Source: Euryarchaeota archaeon UBA257 (GTDB lineage: Archaea > Thermoplasmatota > Poseidoniia > Poseidoniales > Thalassarchaeaceae). Taken from it: DNA of 13,289 bases. The position numbers were made by a program, and so were the translations under genes. The DNA is taken from assembly GCA_002498985.1 (NCBI GenBank), contig DAJO01000049.1, positions 5,294 to 18,582 of the forward strand, given 5' to 3'. Below the pieces are notes generated by a model that did no database searches, was not told where the DNA came from, and saw nothing but the letters and a program-made list of their open reading frames with translations. Shown piece by piece: positions 1 to 7,440 of this stretch (position 1 is its first letter; every line of letters starts with the position of its first letter).

Positions 1-2114
1 CTGGAGCATCTGATAGTACAACTTCTGATTTATCTTCAAATGATCGTGAGGGAGAATTTTCTGGTACTAATAATCAAGAATCAGGAGTTGATGAGGCCGA
101 CTTCATAAAAACTGACGGCCATTATGTCTATATGTTGAATGGAAATAAATTTTTGATTATGGGCGTTCCAGAATTTGGCAGCATAAATTTAGTATCTAAT
201 CTGTCTATGTTAGGCAGTCCAATGCAAATGATGCTTGAAGGAGACCGTATAGTTATTACATCTAGTGTTAATTATTGGAATCTTGAATCGAATCATCCAT
301 TACTAGAATTAATGGGACACGAAGAAAGTTATTCATACTACGGCTCTGATGGCTCATTACAAACTCATACTTACACTAGATATGAAAGTCTGGTAATGTA
401 CTCTGTTGTTGATATTAGCGATAAGAGTAATCCTGTTATTGAGGAAGAATTATTCATTGAAGGTAATTATCATACGGCAAGATTGGTAGACGGTACAGTT
501 CGCTCAGTAACGCATTTATACACTTATTTTGATGGTATTAGAACATGGGTAGATCTTCCTCAGTATTATTATGAGATGGAAGACCCTCAAGAAAGAATGG
601 TTCTATGGAACCGTTCATTGAGAGACACAATTAATTCCAATCAAGAAGAAATTAATTCATTAACACTGGAAGACTTTGTTCCCCAAATGTATCTAATGAA
701 TTCTGATGGAACTTATTCTACCATTTCGTCATATTCTGATAATTGTAGCGAGTTTTCTGCTAGTCAGAATTCATCAGTTCGTGGATTAACTACGATCATG
801 ACTATGAAATTATTAGGTGAAGAAACAGAGTTTGAGATAGATCATATCACTTCTCGTTGGGCTCATGTCTATTCTTCAGGGAATACTCTATTGTTAGCTG
901 AGCCCGTTGCAGACTGGTGGTGGTTTTGGAGAAATAATGATTTTGAAGATGCTACAAACATCCATGCATTCGATATTTCAGACAGTAATTCAACATCTTA
1001 TTTAGGATCAGGAAGGGTTTCTGGGACTGTTCAGGATCAATTCTCGATGAGTGAGTTCCAAGGCTCGATAAGAATCGCTTCAACTTCTGATACCTGGGGT
1101 AGATGGTGGTTAGATGGTGAAGTAGATGATAATGGAGAACCTATTTTTACAGGTCCTTCCAACCAAGTGACGATCTTACATCATGAAGGCGAAGACTGTT
1201 TAATCTCTCCTTGTAATTCTTTAGTTCAAGTCGGTGTAGTTGAGAACATTGCTCCTAACGAGACAATTTGGAGTGCTAGATTTATCGGTGACAGAGGATA
1301 TCTTGTGACATTTGAGAATATAGATCCGCTGTGGGTTATTGATTTATCAAATCCATTCAATCCTATTATTCTTGGCGAGTTAGAAGTGCCTGGAGTTTCA
1401 ACCTATATTCATCCAGTAAATGAAAACACATTGTTGACAATTGGAATTGGACCTGGTGAAGATGGATTAGGTCTTGATTGGTCTACTACTCAGATTTCTC
1501 TTTTTGATGTAAGTGATCCAACTAACCCTACTTTAGCCGATTCGATGCCAATTTCTCCTGCTTATATCGATGAAAATTGTGAAGATATACGCATCTGTGG
1601 CTGGTCATGGTCATGGTCGGAAGCTACATACGAACACAAAGCATTCACATATTGGGCTCCCGCAGATTTACTTGCAATTCCACTTTCTACATATCGACAT
1701 GTCTACAATGATGAATCACCGTATTATTATAATTATGAATATATTTCAATGCTTAAATTAATCAATGTTGACTTAGAGAATCTAAGTCTTTCAACTCACG
1801 GAGAGGTTGATCATTCAGAGTTCTATGACAATGAAGATAATTGGTGGTATAGTTCAACTAGTGTTCGACGTTCAATATTTATGGGAGAATATATCTATGC
1901 ATTTTCTTCTCTTGGAGTTACAGTTCATAATTTATCAGAAATGTCTCTGACAGATGAGTTACTAATACCCGGTCAATCTACTCCGTCTTGGTACTATGAA
2001 GAGCAAGAAGTAACCGAAGAAGAATCAGATGAATCTAATGAGTCATCGGAAGAAGGAAATGAAGGAGATGAACCGTGTCCAGATGGTCCAGAAGGTGAAT
2101 CCTGTAGAGATTAG
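1..2114 (+). CDS. Secreted beta-propeller domain protein (Beta_propel family), 5' partial
   Basis: The reading frame is open from the left edge (first full codon at base 3), so the true start and any signal peptide lie outside the window. The ATG at 132 is internal, because conserved family sequence precedes it. Numbering from base 3, about 703 residues are visible. The block GVDEADFIKTDG (28-39) and, near 444-475, the IDLSNPFNPIILGELEVPG block followed by STYIHP match the hallmark of PF09826/COG4880, secreted proteins with a C-terminal beta-propeller distantly related to WD40. HKAFTYW near 545 is another typical block. Tryptophan- and tyrosine-rich strands (WWWFW, NWWYSS) fit an extracellular fold. 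The last ~40 residues are Glu/Ser/Asp-rich and end with a Cys pair (CPDGPEGESC); no C-terminal membrane helix is visible. Role unknown; surface display or ligand binding is inference. The stop lies 2 bp from the converging pyrC stop. Confidence 0.88.
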   Translation, partial: GASDSTTSDLSSNDREGEFSGTNNQESGVDEADFIKTDGHYVYMLNGNKFLIMGVPEFGSINLVSNLSMLGSPMQMMLEGDRIVITSSVNYWNLESNHPLLELMGHEESYSYYGSDGSLQTHTYTRYESLVMYSVVDISDKSNPVIEEELFIEGNYHTARLVDGTVRSVTHLYTYFDGIRTWVDLPQYYYEMEDPQERMVLWNRSLRDTINSNQEEINSLTLEDFVPQMYLMNSDGTYSTISSYSDNCSEFSASQNSSVRGLTTIMTMKLLGEETEFEIDHITSRWAHVYSSGNTLLLAEPVADWWWFWRNNDFEDATNIHAFDISDSNSTSYLGSGRVSGTVQDQFSMSEFQGSIRIASTSDTWGRWWLDGEVDDNGEPIFTGPSNQVTILHHEGEDCLISPCNSLVQVGVVENIAPNETIWSARFIGDRGYLVTFENIDPLWVIDLSNPFNPIILGELEVPGVSTYIHPVNENTLLTIGIGPGEDGLGLDWSTTQISLFDVSDPTNPTLADSMPISPAYIDENCEDIRICGWSWSWSEATYEHKAFTYWAPADLLAIPLSTYRHVYNDESPYYYNYEYISMLKLINVDLENLSLSTHGEVDHSEFYDNEDNWWYSSTSVRRSIFMGEYIYAFSSLGVTVHNLSEMSLTDELLIPGQSTPSWYYEEQEVTEEESDESNESSEEGNEGDEPCPDGPEGESCRD

Positions 2115-2116
2115 AG

Positions 2117-3469
2117 TTAATTAAACTTCAATACTCTTCCAGTGCTACCCGCAAGAGCTACAGAACTTCCCCTTAGTGCCCCTCCAGAATCACGTTTATG
2201 CACTACATTGCCATCAACAATTGTATACATTGGCCAACCTGTTAGTTCCATACCATCATAGGGAGTCCAACCAACTCTTGTCCATGTGTCAGAATCTTGA
2301 ATAATTCTATGATTTTCCAAATCAACTAAGGTCAAGTCACCATCAAATCCTTCAATTAGGGAACCTTTATTCTTAATTTGATAAACTTTTGCAGGACCAG
2401 CGCACATCCATCTCACAATATCAGAAATAGAACACTTACCCTCTTTAGCATGTGTAAGCATTCGAGGAAGGGAGGTCTCAACCCCTGGCATCCCAGCAGG
2501 TGCTTTAGGGAAGCCAACTGATTTTGCTTCCAAAGTGTGGGGTGCATGATCAGTAACAATACAATCAATTGTTCCATCTTTGAGTCTACTCCACAATTTT
2601 TCTTTGTCTTCAGTATATCTAATTGGTGGATTCATTAGAGCCCTAACTCCTAACTTTTCAACATCATCTTGATCAAAGGTAAGATGTTGAGTACAAACTT
2701 CTGTTGTAATCAAATCTCCTTTTTTAGAGGACAACCAATCAGCTTCTTTTCCACTGGTTAAATGAACGATATGTAAACGATGGGAATGATCCTTAGCCAA
2801 GGCGGTGGCTCTTTTTGTAGCAATAAGTGCGCATTCAATATCTCTACACTCTGCATGAGCTGCAATATCTGTACGATGTTTAAATTCAGCGATTCTTGAT
2901 TGTAATCTTATTTCGTCCTCTGCATGTGTTGCGATAATTCCTCCAGTATTTGCAAAAATATGTTCTAAATGCTTTTGTTCATGAACGAGTAGATTTCCAG
3001 TACTACTTCCCATGAATATTTTAATTCCACAGATTCCATCCATTCCTTGTACACTTTGTAAGTCAGAAACATTGTTTGTTGTAGCTCCTATGAAAAATCC
3101 ATGATGCGTAACAGCCTTTTTTGCCGCCGCAGCTATTTTTTCCTCGAGAGCTAAACGATTGGTGGCATTAGGTGAGGTATTTGGCATATCTAAAAAAGAC
3201 GTAATTCCTCCAGCGGCTGCAGCCCTACTGCCGCTTTCCAAATCTTCTTTTTCCGGATTGCCAGGGTCTCTAAAGTGAACATGTGGATCAATTACACCCG
3301 GTAATAAGTGTAAACCCGTACCATCTATGACAAGTTCTCCAATTTCTGGTTGTAGGCCACCAAAAGGCGCTACAGTTTTTATTAAACCGTTACTAACACG
3401 AAGGTCTCCTTCAACAATCCTGTTAGGAAGGACCATCATCGCATTTTGTACTAGTAATCTACCGTTCAT
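2117..3469 (-). CDS. pyrC: Dihydroorotase
   Basis: Zinc amidohydrolase interconverting carbamoyl-aspartate and dihydroorotate in cytoplasmic de novo pyrimidine synthesis. The 450-residue length is normal for a type I-like enzyme. Metal ligands expected for the family are all present: His63 and His65 (DPHVHFRDPG), the lysine expected to be carboxylated at 150 (GIKIFMGSS), His182 (ATHAED), His236 (IVHLTSG) and Asp307 (TDHAPH). DMPNT (94-98) is a substrate-site block. The motif usually written EVxPHHL reads EVCTQHL (257-263), a variant I recall from some bacterial dihydroorotases. The C-terminal beta-sandwich segment (GFDGDLTLVDL, then VDGNVVHKR) is complete. The ATG is preceded by GAGGGT four bases upstream, a plausible Shine-Dalgarno. 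An allantoinase or hydantoinase is the main alternative, but the active-site pattern fits dihydroorotase better. The gene is monocistronic as seen: divergent from the tRNA and convergent with the beta-propeller gene. Confidence 0.93.
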   Translation of the reverse strand: MNGRLLVQNAMMVLPNRIVEGDLRVSNGLIKTVAPFGGLQPEIGELVIDGTGLHLLPGVIDPHVHFRDPGNPEKEDLESGSRAAAAGGITSFLDMPNTSPNATNRLALEEKIAAAAKKAVTHHGFFIGATTNNVSDLQSVQGMDGICGIKIFMGSSTGNLLVHEQKHLEHIFANTGGIIATHAEDEIRLQSRIAEFKHRTDIAAHAECRDIECALIATKRATALAKDHSHRLHIVHLTSGKEADWLSSKKGDLITTEVCTQHLTFDQDDVEKLGVRALMNPPIRYTEDKEKLWSRLKDGTIDCIVTDHAPHTLEAKSVGFPKAPAGMPGVETSLPRMLTHAKEGKCSISDIVRWMCAGPAKVYQIKNKGSLIEGFDGDLTLVDLENHRIIQDSDTWTRVGWTPYDGMELTGWPMYTIVDGNVVHKRDSGGALRGSSVALAGSTGRVLKFN

Positions 3470-3510
3470 AGTACCCTCAATATACTCGGGTTAACTGACA
3501 CCACATGACT

Positions 3511-3522
3511 GTTATCATATGT
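3511..3522 (-). promoter_or_regulatory. Possible TATA box for pyrC
   Basis: On the minus strand this AT-rich stretch reads ACATATGATAAC, centred about 47 bases upstream of the pyrC ATG. With the usual archaeal spacing of about 25 bases to the start site it would give a leader of roughly 20 bases including the GAGGGT ribosome site. It is a composition-based guess; no BRE is obvious. Confidence 0.25.
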
Positions 3523-3578
3523 AATTGTGCAAAAATCATTCCAGACGTCTTCAAATAAGTAAGGCCTCAGGATAGACT

Positions 3579-3656
3579 ATCGAGTTGGAGTAGTCAGGTT
3601 ATCTCGTCGGGCTCATAACCCGGAGACCGGTGGTTCAAATCCACCACTCGATACCA
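3579..3656 (+). tRNA. Initiator tRNA-Met (anticodon CAT), with encoded CCA
   Basis: A full cloverleaf can be folded by eye. The acceptor stem is ATCGAGT pairing with ACTCGAT, followed by discriminator A and a genomically encoded CCA (3654-3656). The D arm begins GAG and ends CTC. The anticodon arm is TCGGG / CTCATAA / CCCGG, and the T arm is GGTGG / TTCAAAT / CCACC. The total is 78 nt with a 5-nt variable loop and no intron. Two features mark it as the initiator rather than elongator Met or CAT-Ile2: three consecutive G-C pairs next to the anticodon loop (GGG/CCC), and the A1-U72 first pair known from archaeal initiators. The fourth D-stem position would be T13-T22, a mismatch. It lies divergently from pyrC and upstream of radA on the same strand. 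Confidence 0.95.
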
Positions 3657-3709
3657 AATTAAAAATAAACTGAAAGTAAAAGAAAGGGCAACTGATAGGC
3701 TGTTTGAGA

Positions 3710-3715
3710 TTTTTT
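3710..3715 (+). terminator. Possible T-tract terminator after the tRNA
   Basis: Six consecutive T residues about 54 bases past the tRNA 3' end, in a T-rich context, resemble the oligo-T terminators of archaeal RNA polymerase. No stem-loop was seen. Its placement between the tRNA and radA would separate the two transcripts. Confidence 0.3.
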
Positions 3716-3718
3716 CAC

Positions 3719-3733
3719 TTTTATTTATAATAA
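3719..3733 (+). promoter_or_regulatory. Probable TATA box for radA
   Basis: TTTATTTATAATAAG lies about 62-76 bases upstream of the radA ATG. It is a good AT-only match to an archaeal TATA element and would place the transcription start near 3750-3755, leaving a leader of about 40 bases that contains the strong ribosome site at 3785-3791. The leader is AT-rich and has no obvious folded regulatory structure. Confidence 0.45.
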
Positions 3734-3784
3734 GGGGTCTTTCATTTATTCATATACCATCTAATAATCCCAAGTAATGTAAAC

Positions 3785-3791
3785 AGGTGAT
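3785..3791 (+). promoter_or_regulatory. Shine-Dalgarno of radA
   Basis: AGGTGAT is complementary to the conserved archaeal 16S rRNA 3' end and sits three bases before the ATG at 3795. It fixes the RadA start. The same seven bases with the same three-base spacing precede the peptidase gene. Confidence 0.8.
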
Positions 3792-3794
3792 AAG

Positions 3795-4796
3795 ATGGTA
3801 AAGAAAACTGCTAGTGAAAATATCGATGAAGATGAAATAACAATAGATATAGACGAACCCGAGATGACAATAGAAGATTTGCCTGGAGTCGGCCCAGCAA
3901 CAGCAGAAAAACTTAGAGAAGCAGGTTTTGAAGAGTTACTGGCCATAGCTGTAATGAGTCCGATGGAATTAGCCGAACAGGCAGAATTAGGCGAAGCCGT
4001 TTCATCGAAAATAATTCAAGCAGCAAAGAAATTAGCCAATATAGGAGGATTTATTAGTGGAAATGCATTATTAGATCGCCGTAAAACAGTACAAAAACTG
4101 ACATCAGGAACATCAGCAATGGATGAGTTATTGGGTGGTGGTTTCGAAACACAATCAATCTGTGAAGTATTTGGAGAATTTGGTAGCGGTAAAACACAAA
4201 TTGGACACCAATTAGCTGTAAATACAATACTACCAATTTCTCAGGGTGGATTGAATGGTGAAGTATTCTACATTGATACTGAAGATACATTCAGACCAGA
4301 AAGAATAGCGCAAATGGCTGAAGCAGTTGGTATGGACCCTCAAGATGCTTTAGATAGAATTCATGTAGCACGCGCATACAACTCAGCTCATCAGATGTTA
4401 CTAGTTGATGAAATCAAAAGGATGGCGAAGTCAATAGATGTTAAGTTAGTAATAGTAGATTCACTAACTAGTCATTTCCGAGCAGAATACGTAGGTAGGG
4501 GGATGTTAGCTTCTAGACAACAGAAATTAAATAAGCATCTCAAAGAACTTAAACAATTATCAGATGTTCAAAATGCTCTGATATTAGTTACAAATCAAGT
4601 CATGTCAAACCCTGCAGCATTATGGGGTGATCCAACTAAAGCAATCGGAGGACATATCGTAGGTCACGCAAGCACATTCCGTCTCTATCTGAGAAAATCA
4701 AAGGGAGGTAGACGCATTGCACGTCTTATTGACAGCCCTAATCTTCCAGAAGGAGAAGCGGTCTTTACCGTGACAGCCGAAGGTCTGAAAGATTAA
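3795..4796 (+). CDS. radA: DNA repair and recombination protein RadA
   Basis: Archaeal RecA/Rad51-family recombinase that forms ATP-dependent filaments on single-stranded DNA and drives strand exchange. The 333-residue length is typical. After a short acidic leader comes a helix-hairpin-helix DNA-binding domain (LPGVGPATAEKLREAG, 29-44). The polymerisation motif is FISG (86-89), an FxxG rather than the FxxA of Pyrococcus; I recall other euryarchaeal RadAs with FxxG. The ATPase core has Walker A GEFGSGKT (127-134), the DTEDTFRPER block (161-170) and Walker B LVIVDSLTSHFR (218-229). Further family blocks are GRGMLASRQQKLNKHLK (234-250), VTNQV (265-269), GGHIVGH (285-291) and RIARLIDSPNLPEGEA (307-322). 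All match full RadA rather than RadB, which lacks the HhH domain. The start is set by the AGGTGAT site. The gene has its own putative promoter and ends 25 bp from the converging peptidase gene. Confidence 0.97.
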   Translation: MVKKTASENIDEDEITIDIDEPEMTIEDLPGVGPATAEKLREAGFEELLAIAVMSPMELAEQAELGEAVSSKIIQAAKKLANIGGFISGNALLDRRKTVQKLTSGTSAMDELLGGGFETQSICEVFGEFGSGKTQIGHQLAVNTILPISQGGLNGEVFYIDTEDTFRPERIAQMAEAVGMDPQDALDRIHVARAYNSAHQMLLVDEIKRMAKSIDVKLVIVDSLTSHFRAEYVGRGMLASRQQKLNKHLKELKQLSDVQNALILVTNQVMSNPAALWGDPTKAIGGHIVGHASTFRLYLRKSKGGRRIARLIDSPNLPEGEAVFTVTAEGLKD

Positions 4797-4821
4797 TTTC
4801 AGATCTCGGCTTGTCCGACGA

Positions 4822-6522
4822 TTATTTAATTTCAGACATTGCAATCTTTACTTCACTAATCAACGAATTAAGATGATTTTCATCAAAACCAAGTTCTAAT
4901 TCTGCTGCAGCAAAAAGATCAGGTAAAGTCTTCGTATTACCTAATTTCATAGCTCTAGAATAGTTTTCCAACGCTTTTTTTGGACTTTTTCGATGGGTTT
5001 GCCAAAGTTGTAATGCACCTAATTGTGCTATGCCATATTCTACGTAATAGAACGGTACTCCGTACAGATGTCCTTGTTGTTGCCAAGATAGTTCCCGGAA
5101 TTTTTCATTATCTTCCCAATCCATATTAGACCCAAATCTTTCTCTTAATGACAACCAATATTCTTTCCTTTCATCTCTTGTATGATTTGGATTAGCGTAT
5201 ATCCAATGCTGAAATGAGTCTATTGTAGCAATCCAGGGTAGTAAGTATACCACTCCTTCCAAATGAGAAATTCTTGCTCTGCTAGCCTGATTAATATTTT
5301 CATAGAAGAGCCCCCATTCATCCTGAGTTAATAATTCCATAGACATTGACGCAACTTCTGCGAATTCTATGGGATAGTTTCTTTCATCAATTAAATCTAA
5401 ATGCCCACAGTATAACGAATGAAATGCATGACCTGATTCATGAATCATTGTTTCTAGGTCTCCTTGTAAACCTGCTGCATTCATGAAAATAAATGGGATT
5501 CGACTTTTTTCTAAATAATATTGATATCCCCCTGGAGCCTTACCTTTCCTAGTCTCTAAATCCAATGTATCCATCTCTACCAGTTTATCAAATTTCATTC
5601 CTAAATCATTAGACATATTATGGAATACCTGAGATAATTTTGTTACCATTTCTTGAACAGATTTGAATGGCTTCAGGGGGCTTTCTCCATTAATATCGGG
5701 GCCACTTCCCGATTTTTCATTTACATCCCATGGAGATAGTCTGTCTAAACCAAAGGCAATTCTTCTTCTCTCATTAATTTCTCTAACGATAGGCATACAA
5801 ACCTTTTCTATTGAGTCATGAAACGTCAAACAATCTTCTACCGTATAATCAAATCTATGCATAGCTTTGAACATATAATCAGTGTAAGAATTAAACCCTG
5901 CGTTAAGGGCAATCTGATGCCGTATTTTTATCAATTGATCATATATCTCAGATAATTCTTCAGAATCTTCCATCCATCTATTTACCATTGTTTTCCAAGC
6001 TTTTTCTCTTTCATCTCTAGAATTAGATTCTAGGAAAGCCTTCATTTCAGGGAATGTTCTTTCCTGTCCTTGAAATTCCACCGTCATCGCTCCAGTAATT
6101 CCTTGTGCCTTAGTCACGAGTTTAGTTTGTTCAACACCGAGTGGTATATTTTCTGACCTAAATATCTCAATATCTGAAATTATCCCTCTAATCATCAAGT
6201 CATATCTCTCTGGTAAATTTCCTACCGATGGATGACTAGCTATTCTTCTGTTTAGGTTATCGGAAAATTCAGATAGTTTTGGCCTAATGTTTTCTACAAA
6301 ATATAAAAACTCATTTTTTTTATTTTCATTCTCAGTATCGCAGGTCATACCAATGTAGAGTAATGCTCCCGTTTCTGAAATATATTCTGCAAGATTTGAA
6401 GTATCTGAGATTAACTTTTCTAGACAACTTGAGCAGCTTAATTCTCTATTGATTAAGTCATTAACATATGGCTCAATATTTTCCCATGATGATGCATCGA
6501 AATCATTAGGGACGAATGACAA
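4822..6522 (-). CDS. M3-family oligoendopeptidase (PepF-like)
   Basis: Zinc metallopeptidase of family M3, expected to cleave short peptides in the cytoplasm; the 566-residue length is usual for oligoendopeptidase F. The catalytic motif HESGH spans 361-365 (His361, Glu362, His365). Glu389 in EFAEVASMSMEL is the expected third zinc ligand, at the family's usual distance. Conserved PepF-like blocks include APGGYQYYL (329-337) and, late in the protein, GVPFYYVEYGIAQLGALQLW (488-507). No signal peptide is visible. The start codon is TTG, preceded at three bases by AGGTGAT; the next in-frame ATG codes for residue 60, too far in. That Shine-Dalgarno shares bases with the last codon and stop of the upstream zinc-protein gene (4 bp between the genes), so translation is probably coupled. 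It is the last gene of the five-gene minus-strand run. Substrates cannot be read from sequence. Confidence 0.93.
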   Translation of the reverse strand: MSFVPNDFDASSWENIEPYVNDLINRELSCSSCLEKLISDTSNLAEYISETGALLYIGMTCDTENENKKNEFLYFVENIRPKLSEFSDNLNRRIASHPSVGNLPERYDLMIRGIISDIEIFRSENIPLGVEQTKLVTKAQGITGAMTVEFQGQERTFPEMKAFLESNSRDEREKAWKTMVNRWMEDSEELSEIYDQLIKIRHQIALNAGFNSYTDYMFKAMHRFDYTVEDCLTFHDSIEKVCMPIVREINERRRIAFGLDRLSPWDVNEKSGSGPDINGESPLKPFKSVQEMVTKLSQVFHNMSNDLGMKFDKLVEMDTLDLETRKGKAPGGYQYYLEKSRIPFIFMNAAGLQGDLETMIHESGHAFHSLYCGHLDLIDERNYPIEFAEVASMSMELLTQDEWGLFYENINQASRARISHLEGVVYLLPWIATIDSFQHWIYANPNHTRDERKEYWLSLRERFGSNMDWEDNEKFRELSWQQQGHLYGVPFYYVEYGIAQLGALQLWQTHRKSPKKALENYSRAMKLGNTKTLPDLFAAAELELGFDENHLNSLISEVKIAMSEIK

Positions 6523-6525
6523 TTA

Positions 6526-6532
6526 ATCACCT
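6526..6532 (-). promoter_or_regulatory. Shine-Dalgarno of the peptidase, formed partly by the upstream gene's stop codon
   Basis: Minus-strand AGGTGAT, three bases before the TTG start. Its AGG is the last codon (Arg) and its TGA the stop of the upstream small zinc protein. This fixes the unusual TTG start and suggests termination-reinitiation coupling. Confidence 0.75.
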
Positions 6533-6775
6533 TTTATTGATTGACTTTGGTCCAACTGGGAGATGATATTCATCTTTTGAATACTTAGCAAGTTTCCAAA
6601 CTTTAACTGCATTCTGAACTTTTTCTCTTATCGCTTCTAATTCTGGATGATCTGGATTTTCATGTTGAATCCAACATGCTGTACAGTACCTTTTCCCATT
6701 GTAATCAAGATAGTTACCTGGGGTGCAAACTATTCCACAATGTGAGCAATTTCTGTAGCCGTAGTACTTCGCCAT
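6527..6775 (-). CDS. Small CxxC...CxxC zinc-binding protein, unknown function
   Basis: An 82-residue protein with Cys10-x2-Cys13, an extra Cys17, and Cys31-x2-Cys34 followed by His38. The NGKRYCTACW context resembles a treble-clef or LIM-like half-finger; a single structural zinc site using the two CxxC pairs is the likely core. The C-terminal half (about 44-82) is charged and predicted helical by eye, with no second metal motif. I do not recognise a named family. Start ATG at 6775 with AGAGAT directly upstream, a weak ribosome site. It sits 65 bp after cgi121 and 4 bp before the peptidase, whose Shine-Dalgarno uses this gene's stop codon, so the two are probably made together. An adaptor for the peptidase or a small nucleic-acid binder are both possible; neither is shown. 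That it is a real gene is supported by the Cys pattern and the tight packing. Confidence 0.75.
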   Translation of the reverse strand: MAKYYGYRNCSHCGIVCTPGNYLDYNGKRYCTACWIQHENPDHPELEAIREKVQNAVKVWKLAKYSKDEYHLPVGPKSINKR

Positions 6776-6840
6776 AATCTCTCTATTGGGTGCTCAGGTA
6801 TTTTACATATCAGTTTGTCCCTCTAAATATTTCCCTTAGA

Positions 6841-7401
6841 TTAGAGATTGGACGATATTAGGTGTAGAAGAAAGCATTCTTCTAATGATTTACTTTCTAT
6901 GATTGTATTTTCATAAACTATTCTTTTGAGTCCTTCTAAAGTAGGGTTTGGTCTTTGTGAGATTAATGAACCATTCATTCGTTCAATCAAATAAATGGCT
7001 TCTAATTCATGATTATTATACACTTCGCGATTGATAAAATTATCTTCGACTTTCGGACTTAGTTCAATATCAGGCAGCCTTATTATCCATGCAGAATGAT
7101 CACTGTTTCTAATCCCAGCATTTTCGAATGCTATTCTTACCTGGTGTGTCCCTGCAATAATTCTCAGAAATTCTGCATCTGGACTATTTGCAATCATTTT
7201 TCCTTTTATTTGATTTCTTTTCATAGAATACCATGCTATCCAAAGATGTTTTTCACTAGCGGCAACGTCAAATGCTAGTAATAGCCATTTTTTATTTGGC
7301 CTTAAACGATTGAAAGTCGCCAATATTTCTTTAACATCGTCTATTTCTTTATCAAATTTGATTCCCCATGCAGGGAACCATGGCATCTGCTCTCGAATCA
7401 C
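6841..7401 (-). CDS. cgi121: Probable KEOPS complex subunit Cgi121
   Basis: KEOPS makes the threonylcarbamoyl adenosine (t6A) modification at position 37 of ANN-decoding tRNAs; Cgi121 binds Bud32 and, in archaea, the tRNA 3' end. The assignment rests on the central segment, about 41-110: LLAFDVAASEKHLWIAWYSM, then a stretch ending in EFLRIIAGTHQVRIAFENAG (77-96), which follows the CGI-121 pattern of a helix with 'hll.A...A', then 'E.l.yl.g.rqI..Al...Gi'. The 186 residues are somewhat long for an archaeal member; the extra lies in the N-terminal ~35 residues and the tail. The longest start is GTG at 7401 with no Shine-Dalgarno; ATG at 7386 (residue 6), preceded by CGAGAG, is an equally good choice. 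It lies 39 bp after hel308, a pairing I recall from other euryarchaea. The other KEOPS genes are not in the window. Confidence 0.8.
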   Translation of the reverse strand: MIREQMPWFPAWGIKFDKEIDDVKEILATFNRLRPNKKWLLLAFDVAASEKHLWIAWYSMKRNQIKGKMIANSPDAEFLRIIAGTHQVRIAFENAGIRNSDHSAWIIRLPDIELSPKVEDNFINREVYNNHELEAIYLIERMNGSLISQRPNPTLEGLKRIVYENTIIESKSLEECFLLHLISSNL

Positions 7402-7440
7402 TGTATGAGGCGATGGACTCTAATTCAATAATGATTCTAA

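Noticed and set aside
132..134. ATG at 132 as the start of the beta-propeller gene
   Set aside because: The same frame is open to base 3, and the conserved GVDEADFIKTDG block of the family lies upstream of this ATG, so it is an internal methionine.
1603..1620. Short TGGTCA tandem repeat inside the beta-propeller gene
   Set aside because: Only about three copies, encoding a Trp-Ser alternation in frame; ordinary coding microrepeat rather than a regulatory or CRISPR-like repeat.
3579..3656. CAT anticodon as tRNA-Ile2 (agmatidine-modified) or elongator Met
   Set aside because: A1-U72 together with three G-C pairs flanking the anticodon loop is the archaeal initiator signature.
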